DNA of 64,000 nucleotides from Saprospiraceae bacterium (GTDB taxonomy: Bacteria; Bacteroidota; Bacteroidia; Chitinophagales; Saprospiraceae): assembly GCA_020630435.1 (NCBI GenBank), contig JAHDBJ010000003.1:62001-126000 (forward strand), given 5' to 3'. Positions 37,596 to 47,405 of the stretch are shown one piece after another; position 1 is the stretch's first letter; every line of letters begins with the position of its first letter. Under the pieces are notes generated by a model. That model ran no database searches. It saw nothing but the letters and a program-made list of their open reading frames with translations, and had not been told where the DNA came from. The translations under genes and the position numbers were made by a program.

Positions 37596-40043
37596 TCAAA
37601 AGACAACCCTTGTATTTGGAAATACATTGACCCAAGCAAACCAAAAAGATTCGTGTGCGGGGATACGAGCAAGGGATACTCCATTTGGACCTAAGATAGC
37701 CGATTCCGTAACTTTCCAAATCTGCTTTTTATTATCCAGTAATAGCCCTTTTTTATACGATTGAAATTGCTGATGACCAATCTCAAACGCTTTACTAGCA
37801 CCATTCCGTTCTGTAAGGATTAAGACGTGCTGTTTCCCTATTTGATCCTGATGAATCCTTTTTTGTTTTAAGTAATCGACAGCAATCGCTAGTGGGTAAT
37901 CTTTATATTGTTCTGTTCTAGGAATAAATACCCTAGCTTTATTCGGTAAACGTAAGTCTTGTTTAGGGACAGGAAACATTAACGCATCATCCGCAAAATA
38001 CGTTTTATATGCTTCTCCTTCAGCATAATTTCTATCATATCCTGTTTCTAAAGAGAGGACTTTAGTTTGAGGATGACGGCCTCGCCATTTCTTCCATGTA
38101 GTTGTTTCAACAGGTAATGTCGCTAGTTCAATATTCTCTTTGACTAATGGACCTACAACAGGTTGTCCAAGCATTGTACTCCATAATGATTGAGTTGCCT
38201 TATCGTACATGAGTTTATTAGAACGATATAGAAAACCACTTGTTCCTAATTCGTGTTTTCTCCCATCAACTTCGGTATTATATATAATTAATGTTCCACA
38301 TAATGTACAATACACTCCCGCAATAGATTGCCCTCTAATATCATCCGTAAACATTTCGTGCCATGCCAAAATACGCTTTGGATAAGCAAAGGTATATCCG
38401 TTGATTTCTATTCCAAAAACAACATCACTATCGGATAAATAGGAAGCCTCCACAGCCTTTATCATTTTGGGTGAATGAAGTGGTGGAATGCCATCTTGTT
38501 TTACTCCTCCCCAAACAATTTCATCTAAACGTATCTTCGATTCTTGTTGTCGTTCAATAAAATATTTATAAAATACGGTATCAATCGCACGATAAAGATG
38601 CGCCTTAAAATTAGCATAGTAATTACCATAATTCGGTTCTCTCTTCCATAGCCACTGAATCCCATCATAATATTCAGTTTTAGTGTCAGGAACATTTTTC
38701 TTTAATAATGCGCTTATTTCTTTTTGAAGCCATTTATCGCCACTCAACCTCAATATATCAAGCAAAGGAGCTATATAACTTTCTGTCCAATTATTATTCA
38801 AAGTGGCTATCGCTTCTTTTTGTTTCTGCTTTTCTATTCCTACCAGTTGCTTAAAAATAAGCAATGTATCAATTGAAGAAGTTCCAAATTTTGATAATCT
38901 TGGTAAATCAAAATCTGAAAATTTCTTATAATCTATGGGTAAAGTCGTTGCTAAACGTTGATTAGCCCAGTAATTATATTCTTTTAAATCAGACTTATTG
39001 ATAATATTTCCCCGAACATCAAAAAGCAAAAAGGGTTTTATCTTGTATAATCTAGAAACAGCGACTTGTCTGCGTGATCCCATCGATTGTGAGGGGGCGG
39101 CTCCAAATTTTTGTTGCTCAGCTGTAGAAACGGCAACTTGATACTCCGCATTTTTATTCTCTAAAAGGTTTTTATGTTTTATGGTAAGGAATTCTGAAAA
39201 ATACAGTTGGTAAAAGCCTGATATTGAATCAAAACGTATAAGTTCTCGGGGTTCTGGTGATATTAAAGTGGTAAATTTTCCGCCTTTGTATTGTTCAATT
39301 GAAATTTCATAGCCCTGTTCTTTAAGTGCTTCTTTATCTGGATTCTGCATTAAACTACGTAAAAAATGAGCTAGGCTATTTTGGTAAACTGTTTCTCTTC
39401 TTTTCCTTTTTTTTCCGTTATCACCAGTCTCTAATTTATCAATAAAATGAACATTCCCCTTGTAATACCTAGAACCATCCGTTTTAATATGTAATTCTTT
39501 CAACAAAAATTGAAGTCTATAGCCCAAATAATCATTCTCAATTTGTAGCTGATCTCTAGCTGTAACAAACAGCCCTTTATCTCTTTCTTCAAACCGTAGA
39601 GTTTCGGGATTTAAGATTTTACATTTCGAAGCAGCTTCCCCCTCCCCAAGTAAAGCTCGTCGAAATCTTCGGAAATTTTTCTTCCATTTATTACTCCGTT
39701 TTGCTGTAATTTGAAATTCGGTTATATCTACACCATTAGGTTTCATTTTCACCACAACTCCTCCTAGCAATTGTGAATAACGTTTAGCATCAATTACTAA
39801 AGTCTCATAAGCTATATGAGAGATTAATAATGTTTGCGTTTCTTGTCTAGCGATGTTCATTTCACACATTCCCTGTGCATTACTAATTGTTCCTACACTA
39901 GAACCATTAATAAAAACATGAGCATCCGATATTGGCTCTTCGGTTAATTCATCTACTAATTGAAACTGTAATTCAAGCTGTTGACCAAAACCTATCTGGA
40001 AATTTATCAATAAAATCGAAAAACAAAGGTATAGACATTTCAT
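37596..40043 (-). CDS. DUF3179 protein with N-terminal CarboxypepD_reg domain
   Basis: This 815-residue protein has a signal peptide (about 1-20) and a carboxypeptidase-regulatory-like beta domain (about 28-115: EPISDAHVFINGSSVGTIS). A middle region of about 400 residues is of unknown fold. The C-terminal part is DUF3179 (about 510-760), with IPPLHSPKMIKA, AYPKRILAWHE and VYCTLCGTLIIY. Such proteins are exported. The CxxC in CTLC is conserved in the family, but its role is unknown. The combination of a surface-adhesive-type beta domain and DUF3179 is unusual to me. It converges with the thiolase operon. Confidence 0.8.
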   Translation of the reverse strand: MKCLYLCFSILLINFQIGFGQQLELQFQLVDELTEEPISDAHVFINGSSVGTISNAQGMCEMNIARQETQTLLISHIAYETLVIDAKRYSQLLGGVVVKMKPNGVDITEFQITAKRSNKWKKNFRRFRRALLGEGEAASKCKILNPETLRFEERDKGLFVTARDQLQIENDYLGYRLQFLLKELHIKTDGSRYYKGNVHFIDKLETGDNGKKRKRRETVYQNSLAHFLRSLMQNPDKEALKEQGYEISIEQYKGGKFTTLISPEPRELIRFDSISGFYQLYFSEFLTIKHKNLLENKNAEYQVAVSTAEQQKFGAAPSQSMGSRRQVAVSRLYKIKPFLLFDVRGNIINKSDLKEYNYWANQRLATTLPIDYKKFSDFDLPRLSKFGTSSIDTLLIFKQLVGIEKQKQKEAIATLNNNWTESYIAPLLDILRLSGDKWLQKEISALLKKNVPDTKTEYYDGIQWLWKREPNYGNYYANFKAHLYRAIDTVFYKYFIERQQESKIRLDEIVWGGVKQDGIPPLHSPKMIKAVEASYLSDSDVVFGIEINGYTFAYPKRILAWHEMFTDDIRGQSIAGVYCTLCGTLIIYNTEVDGRKHELGTSGFLYRSNKLMYDKATQSLWSTMLGQPVVGPLVKENIELATLPVETTTWKKWRGRHPQTKVLSLETGYDRNYAEGEAYKTYFADDALMFPVPKQDLRLPNKARVFIPRTEQYKDYPLAIAVDYLKQKRIHQDQIGKQHVLILTERNGASKAFEIGHQQFQSYKKGLLLDNKKQIWKVTESAILGPNGVSLARIPAHESFWFAWVNVFPNTRVVF

Positions 40044-40172
40044 TTTCCAAATTTATAAAAATAATGATATGCGCTCTGTTAAGACAAGAGTTGTTGTCTT
40101 AGAAACGACTAAGTTTTAAAGGTCACCCATATCAAAACAATCACCATAAAATATCCACTAAAAAAGTTGTTT

Positions 40173-41147
40173 TTAAAAACGATAGCATTCTGATAGCATT
40201 TTTTCCACAATTTGATCAACGAGCCATTTGGAATATATTTCACGACCTTTCGGATTTAAGTGCCCATAGTCCATAAAGTCTTTAAAATACATTTTTTGAC
40301 CTTTATATCTCCAATATTTTACATTGAAATTATTTTTATATTTCTTTAAAAGAAACTTAAACTGGGTTTCTAATAATGTTGAATGAATAAATTTCTCAGT
40401 AATAGGAGGTCTAGGAATATCCAATAACAGAACATCAACTTCACTTTTCAATAAGTGTTGTAAGTCATCATAAAAATAATTGAATTCATTATAGTCTTTA
40501 ATATATCTATCCTTAGGAAAAAAGGACAATGTATCTCCTTGAGATTTAAGATAAGTGTAACTACAAACATTCAATTTCCTTGTTTTTTTTCTATACTCTT
40601 TATTCAGAATTTTATTTTTGACAATTTTAAAAAAGAAATGCCTATTACACCTTACTAAATCTAAAAAAAGATATTTTATATAAGTATAACCTCTAACTCC
40701 TTTTGGGCATTTCTTCATATCAAATCCAGTACTTAACCATTCACTTTGTATTAATAATAGATTTGGTTTTAACGCACTTATTTTTTTAAAAAACGATACT
40801 TCTTCACTCAAAAAGAACAATTGATCGCCTGATAAAAAAATAGTATTAAGTTGAATTTCTTTATTATATTTTTGGAGGGCATATTTTTTAATTGCATTAG
40901 GACATTCTACTGCCCTTCCAACGAGTGATGATCCCACAACTATAACTTTATATACAGAATCCGACGCTATATCAAAATCATGTACTAAAGCTTGATAACT
41001 TATGTGATATTGTGCCTTAACTATATCACTAAACTCAATAGCTATTTTATTTTCTTCTTTTAATACAAAAAAAACAATGATTAACTGCAATAAGCTAAAG
41101 ATTATTAAGAAATAAAACCAGGTTTTAAGGGGGGTGGGGGTTTTCAT
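40173..41147 (-). CDS. SGNH/DltD-like membrane-anchored protein
   Basis: This 324-residue protein has one N-terminal membrane helix (about 8-26), then an SGNH-like fold. The first block VIVVGSSLVGRAVE holds the candidate nucleophile Ser, and the last block DYGHLNPKGREIY holds the Asp-His pair. This resembles DltD/AlgJ-type accessory proteins of acyl transfer. The frame can be opened at a TTG (41162) overlapping the upstream gene; I prefer ATG 41147, 7 bases after that gene's stop. It is the last gene of the sulfotransferase/adenylation cluster, so it may hydrolyse or transfer an acyl group on the product outside the membrane. Confidence 0.6.
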   Translation of the reverse strand: MKTPTPLKTWFYFLIIFSLLQLIIVFFVLKEENKIAIEFSDIVKAQYHISYQALVHDFDIASDSVYKVIVVGSSLVGRAVECPNAIKKYALQKYNKEIQLNTIFLSGDQLFFLSEEVSFFKKISALKPNLLLIQSEWLSTGFDMKKCPKGVRGYTYIKYLFLDLVRCNRHFFFKIVKNKILNKEYRKKTRKLNVCSYTYLKSQGDTLSFFPKDRYIKDYNEFNYFYDDLQHLLKSEVDVLLLDIPRPPITEKFIHSTLLETQFKFLLKKYKNNFNVKYWRYKGQKMYFKDFMDYGHLNPKGREIYSKWLVDQIVEKMLSECYRF

Positions 41148-41154
41148 ATTAAGT

Positions 41155-42987
41155 TCATTCAAGTTTTTGACTCAACATAGTTTCAGCAGCTTTCAGGCTA
41201 TTCATTGTCATCATTTCTGCTGTAGAAAAACGAGTCTCAAACTGATTTTCTAAAAGAGTAATAAATTCAAGGTGTGCCATTGAATCCCATCCGTCTAAAG
41301 TTGCTGAAGTATCTTTCATGGTTAGCTTTTCGACAGGTATTTTAAACGCATTTGAAGCCGCAACAATAACAGCTTTTTCATAAGTTTCATTAGCAGTTGC
41401 GACTAAACCTTGACTATTTTTAGAAATTAAAGCCTGAAGCGTTTTGAGTTGCACTTTCCCTGAAAGTCCTTTGGGGAGTTCATCTAAGAAATGAACCTGT
41501 TTAGGAAGCTGGTTTTGTTCTAACAAAGGGCGTAAAAAATCAAAAAACGCCAACTCGCTCAACGTCTCCCCTGTTTTTATTTGAACTGCTGCTACTAGTT
41601 TTTCACCGAACACTTCATCAGGTATTCCAAAACAAATTCCTTCTAATATAACAGGATGCGTATTTATCATTTCGGTTATCTGTTCAGGATAAATATTGAT
41701 CCCTCCATAACTCACCATATTTTTTACTCGTCCTGTAATTTTATAAAATCCATCTTCATCACTAGTCGCTAGATCACCCGTATCAAACCAATCACCATCA
41801 AATGCCTTGGCAGTCGCTGTTTCATCATTCAAATACCCCACAAAAATATGCTTTCCTTTCAACCATAATCGCCCATCCTCTGTAATTTTAGCTTCACAAT
41901 CCACAGGCTGTCCTATCGTACCTCTCTTTCGAGGAAAATCCCCTACTCCACAAAATAAAGACCCCGCAACCGTTTCCGTCAAACCATAAACATTTACAAG
42001 TTTTACCCCAAATTTTTGTTCAAAGGTTTCCCAGAGATTGAGTTCTAGTTTTGCGGCCACCGAAACGATAAACTGAAAGTCGGGTGTATCAAAGCTATCC
42101 TCATACCCTTCTGAAAACTTATTCATAAAGGATAAGATAGTTGGAACAGCTATAAAGTGTGTAATCCTGTATTTATAAATAGAATGAAATAAATCAACAA
42201 TTTTTGTTACATCAAAAGTTGACGGGCGATTCCATGTACACTCGTTGTATAAAGACAATAGTGGTCCTTGAATGATCCCATCTGCATGATATAACATTAG
42301 GATATTTAGGATTTGGCTATCTTCATTCAAACCATAAACTTTACTTAGCGTTTGTAGATGTGTTGAAAGATTTTCATGACTTATCATCACCCCTTTGGGC
42401 TGAGAAGTTGTACCAGAAGTAAACATTACATAAGCTGGTGTACTTGACTGAATCGTTGGTATATCCGTTGGCGCACTAGAAAGTTTTTCCAAAATACTAG
42501 GAAAAGTATCTTTCTGTGCTGCATCATTTGTCATTTTTTTACCTTTCAATAAACGACTAAATAAGCGTCCTTTTTTGGCTTGAGTTGGTTTAACTTTAAG
42601 TATAAATGGCGTTTCGTCGATTCTTATATTTCTATCATTAAATAATTTCTCATCCATAACAAACCCTTGTACGTCTGCCTTTTTTATCAATGCTATCGCT
42701 CTCAATACAGGCACATTAGGATCAATCATTACCGCAGTAATACCATACCTCAAGAATGCTAGAAAAAACAACGAGGTATAGTAGTCATTATCAATAGACA
42801 AAACCACTCTATCGCCTTCTTTTAAGCCTTTTTGATTAAAGAGATGATTGAGTTTATAAATGTCTTGAAGAACTTGCCCATAGGTATATCTTTGGCTACC
42901 TATCTGTGCAAATACTTTTTTAGAATTTTTATTACTATCTAAATGGTTATATAATTCGGAAATATATTTATGCATTTGGGAGTTCAT
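41155..42987 (-). CDS. Adenylation enzyme with C-terminal carrier domain
   Basis: This 610-residue protein has an acyl/aminoacyl-AMP ligase domain with the P-loop-like motif TSGTTSQPKG (about 190-199), VNVYGLTET and the later DTGDLA motif, all intact. It ends with a carrier domain (about 535-610) with GWDSMAHLEF, whose Ser is the phosphopantetheine site. It would activate an acid and load it onto its own carrier. The start overlaps the upstream ligase gene by 20 bases (8 if ATG 42975 is used), showing translational coupling. No condensation or ketosynthase domain is seen nearby. Confidence 0.85.
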   Translation of the reverse strand: MNSQMHKYISELYNHLDSNKNSKKVFAQIGSQRYTYGQVLQDIYKLNHLFNQKGLKEGDRVVLSIDNDYYTSLFFLAFLRYGITAVMIDPNVPVLRAIALIKKADVQGFVMDEKLFNDRNIRIDETPFILKVKPTQAKKGRLFSRLLKGKKMTNDAAQKDTFPSILEKLSSAPTDIPTIQSSTPAYVMFTSGTTSQPKGVMISHENLSTHLQTLSKVYGLNEDSQILNILMLYHADGIIQGPLLSLYNECTWNRPSTFDVTKIVDLFHSIYKYRITHFIAVPTILSFMNKFSEGYEDSFDTPDFQFIVSVAAKLELNLWETFEQKFGVKLVNVYGLTETVAGSLFCGVGDFPRKRGTIGQPVDCEAKITEDGRLWLKGKHIFVGYLNDETATAKAFDGDWFDTGDLATSDEDGFYKITGRVKNMVSYGGINIYPEQITEMINTHPVILEGICFGIPDEVFGEKLVAAVQIKTGETLSELAFFDFLRPLLEQNQLPKQVHFLDELPKGLSGKVQLKTLQALISKNSQGLVATANETYEKAVIVAASNAFKIPVEKLTMKDTSATLDGWDSMAHLEFITLLENQFETRFSTAEMMTMNSLKAAETMLSQKLE

Positions 42988-45790
42988 TTATTAATAATTT
43001 ACCACTATCTGAGTATGGTAAGGAGGATTGAAAATTTATAATGTTTGGGATTTTTTTTGTTCCCAGTTGTTCTTCTATTGCTTTTTTAATTTTGACTTTA
43101 TGCTCTTCTGTTGGACTTGTTTTTAATACAATATAGGCTATCATTTTTTCAATATCCTCTTCGTTATATTGTTGTATGGTGACATCTTCAATCCCTTCTA
43201 TGGTTCTTATGAAATTTTCAATTTCTTTAATATAAATAATTTCTTCGTTTGCCGTTTTTAAAATTTGTTTTTTTCGCCCCATTAATAAAACTCGCCCCTC
43301 AGCAGTATATTTAGCAATATCTCCAGTATAAAACCAACTATCTTGAATAACACTTTCACTAAGAATTTTTTGTTGATAGTAACCCTGCATTATATTTTCA
43401 CTAAAAATCCTAAGTTCACCTTCTGTTCCAATAGGAACTACAGATTTATGCTCATCTACAATTTGTGCAATACACGCAATTGGTTGACCAATTGTACCTA
43501 ATTTAGAGGTATCATCTAATGGGGATTCTGATAGACAAATCCCTGTAGTTTCCGTCAATCCGTAATAATTACAAATAGAATGTCCAAAAATATCTTTAAA
43601 GGTTTTCCTAAGTTCTTGAGTTAGGTTATTTCCTGTACAAATTACTTTTTTGATACTTTGTAATTGTCGTTTTACTCGATACTCAAATTTCACTAATTGC
43701 CGTAACATCGCAGGGTTACTTCCTAGAATCGTTGCTTGACTTTCTTCAATTGCTTCAGCAACACCAAAAACGCTACTAACTGCCATTTCGCTAGGGATTA
43801 CAACACTAGCTCCTATATGTAACGGGGCAATAGCCGAATTTCGTAAACCACTCATTATTTCCAGTCCCCCTAAAGCAAAAAACGCATCTTTCGATGTCCA
43901 ATGAAAGGTTTCTGTAATCAAGCGTCCACTACGGTATAAATTTCCATGCGCCAATTGAACCCCTTTAGGTATTCCCGTCGATCCCGAAGTGAATAAAATA
44001 ACGGCTGGGTCATTATGCCACACTTCCACGTTACTATATGTACCTTCTTGCTCCTCTAGCCAATCTGCAAAATAGTTTCCTTTTATTTCTTCTTCCTCGT
44101 CATAAACGACTATATCAATGTCCGATAAGTTATTTGCTTTTTCTTTAAATACTTTTAAACTTACAAAACATACTTTTGCCTTTATAGTATTGATGATGTG
44201 TTCTAGAATTTTGGTAGGCAAATGTGCTGCTACAGGCACGAATACCAGTCCTAGATCCATACAAGCCCAAAATAAGAATATGGACTCTGTGTGTACTCGG
44301 CTACAACTAATGACCTTATCACCCTTCTTTAGTCCCATTGCTTGTAAGCGGTTAGCTACCATTGTTACGATTTCAGCACAATCTTCATAAGCAAACACAC
44401 TTTCGTCTGCTAATGATTTTATGGCCACCTGCTCTGGGAAAAGTTCAACTGCATTGTTCCATAGTTTTTGAAGTGTTTGCTCTTCTTTTGGCACAATATA
44501 ATCCTGAGACATCAAATATTGTTGCAATCGCATTCCTGCTCTTGATACAGGTAATACTTGTAAAACTCCTCGTTTTTCCAAAGGGATGATAGCCTCTACA
44601 ATCGCTTGAATAGATATTGTCAGCTTATCCGAAATTTCCTGTATCGTATAGGCTTTTTGCGCTAAATATAGAATTTGACAAACCCTAGAACTCAATTCAA
44701 AGCCATCTGCACTTTTAATGTATTCCACATAAACGGGATGCCTATCTAAAAGATGTTTCACACTTCCATCTTTATGATGATCGTCAATTGTTATTTTTTG
44801 TTGATGCAAATCTATTTTAAACAGCAAATTTACAATAATAAAAGCTTGTTCAATTGACTCAATATTAGTAATATCAAACTTTGTTAACACCTCTGAATCC
44901 CAAGATTTTGGTAGTAAAGCGAGAAGTGCATTATAATCATTGGTATTAGGAGTAGAAACAAGCGGAATTTGTTCTTTACGCTCTACATCATTTGCTAAAA
45001 ACAAGGAAGGTTCTGAAAACACATATCCTTTCCAATCTGTTTTCGCTTCTATTGTGTTAAACACCGCTGCATAGTCCTTGCCGTGCATTTGTTTGCACCC
45101 TCTATCAAAGTAGGGTTCTGGTTCAGAATTTGTGAGATGGACGTGTGGAAAAATGATAGCGCCATCAGGACGAACAACACGCATTAGTTCATGAAGTAAT
45201 ACTTGTTGGTTAAAACGATGAAAAGCATCGAAGCCAATCGAAAAGGCGATTGTATTGTCTAAGAAGGGTAAAGGAGCATTTAAATCGCAAAAAAGTACTT
45301 TTACATTCTTTTGTTCTTTAAACCAAAAATGATAGCCTTTATACCCCAATACATCTTTATTCCCCTCCCAGGTTGTAATAATTTGTTGTTCTGGAAATAA
45401 ACCTGCTAATAGCGATGTTCGCCAGCCTGAACGATCCCAAAGATTTAAAATAAGATCATCTTTTTTTACTATTTTTTTTAATTGTTTTAAAAAAGGAAAT
45501 AAGGCTTTAGAGGCTTCGTTGAATGGTTGAAAACAAGCATAAATATCAAAAATAGGACGCCTAGCTTTCTGTTTTAAAAACAACTCATAACGTTGTTCAT
45601 CTACTAATATATTTTGTATTTTAGGAAGCTGATTTTCTTTTATCTTTTTTTCAAAAATGTCTGCTTCATTTTGAAAAACCAAATGGTTGACATAAGGGAT
45701 ATATTGAATGTGCTTAGAATGTTTTAGTACACCTTGAATATTATTTCCTTGATTATTATACTGTTTGATATAATCTTGAAATGGACTCAT
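42968..45790 (-). CDS. Methyltransferase-like / adenylation fusion protein
   Basis: This 940-residue protein has three parts. Residues about 120-260 look like a class I SAM methyltransferase (LILNLWDRSGWRTSLLAG, FCDLNAPLPFLDNTIAF, ELMRVVRPDGAIIF), although the glycine-rich motif I is weak. Residues about 350-410 resemble a winged helix (AYTIQEISDKLTISIQAIVEAI). Residues about 440-940 are an AMP-forming ligase with TSGSTGIPKG and NYYGLTET. The C terminus lacks a carrier domain; the downstream partner has one. It may activate a substrate for that carrier. The methyltransferase part may be inactive. Confidence 0.75.
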   Translation of the reverse strand: MSPFQDYIKQYNNQGNNIQGVLKHSKHIQYIPYVNHLVFQNEADIFEKKIKENQLPKIQNILVDEQRYELFLKQKARRPIFDIYACFQPFNEASKALFPFLKQLKKIVKKDDLILNLWDRSGWRTSLLAGLFPEQQIITTWEGNKDVLGYKGYHFWFKEQKNVKVLFCDLNAPLPFLDNTIAFSIGFDAFHRFNQQVLLHELMRVVRPDGAIIFPHVHLTNSEPEPYFDRGCKQMHGKDYAAVFNTIEAKTDWKGYVFSEPSLFLANDVERKEQIPLVSTPNTNDYNALLALLPKSWDSEVLTKFDITNIESIEQAFIIVNLLFKIDLHQQKITIDDHHKDGSVKHLLDRHPVYVEYIKSADGFELSSRVCQILYLAQKAYTIQEISDKLTISIQAIVEAIIPLEKRGVLQVLPVSRAGMRLQQYLMSQDYIVPKEEQTLQKLWNNAVELFPEQVAIKSLADESVFAYEDCAEIVTMVANRLQAMGLKKGDKVISCSRVHTESIFLFWACMDLGLVFVPVAAHLPTKILEHIINTIKAKVCFVSLKVFKEKANNLSDIDIVVYDEEEEIKGNYFADWLEEQEGTYSNVEVWHNDPAVILFTSGSTGIPKGVQLAHGNLYRSGRLITETFHWTSKDAFFALGGLEIMSGLRNSAIAPLHIGASVVIPSEMAVSSVFGVAEAIEESQATILGSNPAMLRQLVKFEYRVKRQLQSIKKVICTGNNLTQELRKTFKDIFGHSICNYYGLTETTGICLSESPLDDTSKLGTIGQPIACIAQIVDEHKSVVPIGTEGELRIFSENIMQGYYQQKILSESVIQDSWFYTGDIAKYTAEGRVLLMGRKKQILKTANEEIIYIKEIENFIRTIEGIEDVTIQQYNEEDIEKMIAYIVLKTSPTEEHKVKIKKAIEEQLGTKKIPNIINFQSSLPYSDSGKLLINELPNA

Positions 45791-45840
45791 AAATCATAAT
45801 TTTAGTGCTTGAACAAAACTACAAAAAATCGCCTTAATAT

Positions 45841-47256
45841 CTACTGTAATTTGTTTCCCCACACTACTTTGTTTGCTAATAGCGTTTGGTAAACATTTTG
45901 CGCCTTGTTTTCTATATCATTATTAATCGTTTCTTCCTTTCGTTCAGCCTTTCTTTTATATGCTTTTTGCTCTATTTTTTTCAAACTTATATCCAAAAAA
46001 CCCCCTAGAAACCTTTTCACCTTAGAAGGCTCATCTGCCAAATCTTCATAATGGATTAAACAAAGATTCTTATCTTTTAAAAAAGGGATTATATAACTAT
46101 AATAATTAATCCAGATGACCAACCAATAGTCTAAAGAATTTTTATCACTCAATAGAACGTTTCCATCGTTGAAATCGATTTCTTTATGATTTAAACCAAA
46201 TTCATAATGTCCTAGCCAATTCATATAATCTAAGATAAAATTATCCTTTAATTGCCGCTTTGTAAAGTTCTCATGTTGTCTTCTTAAAGAAAAAGCATGA
46301 GCGATTGGCTCTCTAAAGAGTAAAATTATTTTAAAATTAGGATTTAACCGACGTAAACTTTTATAACGTAATATAAAGTTGTTATTTTTTGCTAGATATA
46401 TAGTATCGCCCTTCTCTTTGTTTTTAAATAGGGATTGATACGAAATATAGTTATTATACAACTCTTCATCGACCTCATGTAGTTTTAGTGTCTTTTCTTC
46501 AATATAATTATCGTTCAAAAACACTTTAAAAAAATATTCTTCAAAGGCTTCAATAGCCGTAGTACTAATTGATACACTATCGTTATGCGCTCTTTCTTTT
46601 TGTATTCCTTTTTGGGGATTATATATTTTTTTCCAAAGATTTGGTGCCATCAAAAAGGGCATATTGGCATAAGATATTGAATGGAAGACATTTGGTTCAT
46701 AAAGTAAATTTGTGAGAGCTGTTGTTCCAGCACGAGCTAAACCTGTTACGATTACAAAAACGTCGTTACTCTCTATTTGGTTTTTAGCTATTGGCTTTAT
46801 TTCTTTTCTAAAGAGGTATTGTCCAATATGGTAATTATCTAAAACGATTGTATGTATTAACCTTGACCAATAATTATATTCAGATGTTTTTTTATTTTTT
46901 AAAAAAAATAAAGAGCAAGAACCTACAACTAAGCTCAAATAAAAGTACATGGAAGTATAATCAACCGTTTCTAAAGGATATAGTTTATCATATATCCAGA
47001 TAGGAAGGACTCCAAGCAAAAAACAACAAAAAAGAAGGAAAAGACTTAGAAAAAAATAGCCTAATAGTTTAAAAAGATTTTCGATTAGTAAGCGATCCTT
47101 TTCTTCCTCATTAAGGCTAGAATTAATGATATTATCCAATTGTTTAACGACTGTAGTTGCTAATTGATAAAATGGTTTTTTAACCAAAAAAACTAATCCA
47201 ATACAGAACAAAACCGTTCCTAAAATAACTAACACATAATAAATATAATTTACCAC
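45841..47256 (-). CDS. PAPS-dependent sulfotransferase, membrane-anchored
   Basis: This 471-residue protein has three membrane segments (about 4-24, 63-88 and 100-118), then a sulfotransferase domain. The 5'-phosphosulfate loop is TGLARAGTTALTNLL (171-185) and the 3'-phosphate region is FREPIAHAFSLRR. It transfers sulfate from PAPS to a hydroxyl or amine of an acceptor. The start is a GTG immediately after the TAG of a 46-residue ORF, so it is translationally coupled. Multi-pass anchoring is unusual for sulfotransferases and suggests a membrane or lipid acceptor. Confidence 0.85.
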   Translation of the reverse strand: MVNYIYYVLVILGTVLFCIGLVFLVKKPFYQLATTVVKQLDNIINSSLNEEEKDRLLIENLFKLLGYFFLSLFLLFCCFLLGVLPIWIYDKLYPLETVDYTSMYFYLSLVVGSCSLFFLKNKKTSEYNYWSRLIHTIVLDNYHIGQYLFRKEIKPIAKNQIESNDVFVIVTGLARAGTTALTNLLYEPNVFHSISYANMPFLMAPNLWKKIYNPQKGIQKERAHNDSVSISTTAIEAFEEYFFKVFLNDNYIEEKTLKLHEVDEELYNNYISYQSLFKNKEKGDTIYLAKNNNFILRYKSLRRLNPNFKIILLFREPIAHAFSLRRQHENFTKRQLKDNFILDYMNWLGHYEFGLNHKEIDFNDGNVLLSDKNSLDYWLVIWINYYSYIIPFLKDKNLCLIHYEDLADEPSKVKRFLGGFLDISLKKIEQKAYKRKAERKEETINNDIENKAQNVYQTLLANKVVWGNKLQ

Positions 47257-47397
47257 CTATCGCATTTTAATCTTGTCGATAAAACGTTTGATCGGTCTCC
47301 ATAAAACAACTCCTAAACTAGCAAAAACAATGAGAAGGACTAGTACAACTAGAATGACAGTAGCAACGCTAATTCCTGGACCAATGTATAATGTCAT
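47257..47397 (-). CDS. 46-residue single-TM peptide
   Basis: ATG at 47397 opens a 46-codon frame ending with TAG at 47257-47259, directly abutting the GTG of the sulfotransferase. It reads MTLYIGPGISVATV, then a hydrophobic helix (about 11-33), then a basic amphipathic tail with WRPIKRFIDKIK. Its upstream neighbour stop is 9 bases before. The absence of a gap on both sides, the coupled stop/start and the clear topology support translation. No family is recognised; it may anchor or regulate the sulfotransferase. Confidence 0.65.
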   Translation of the reverse strand: MTLYIGPGISVATVILVVLVLLIVFASLGVVLWRPIKRFIDKIKMR

Positions 47398-47405
47398 ATT
47401 TCATT

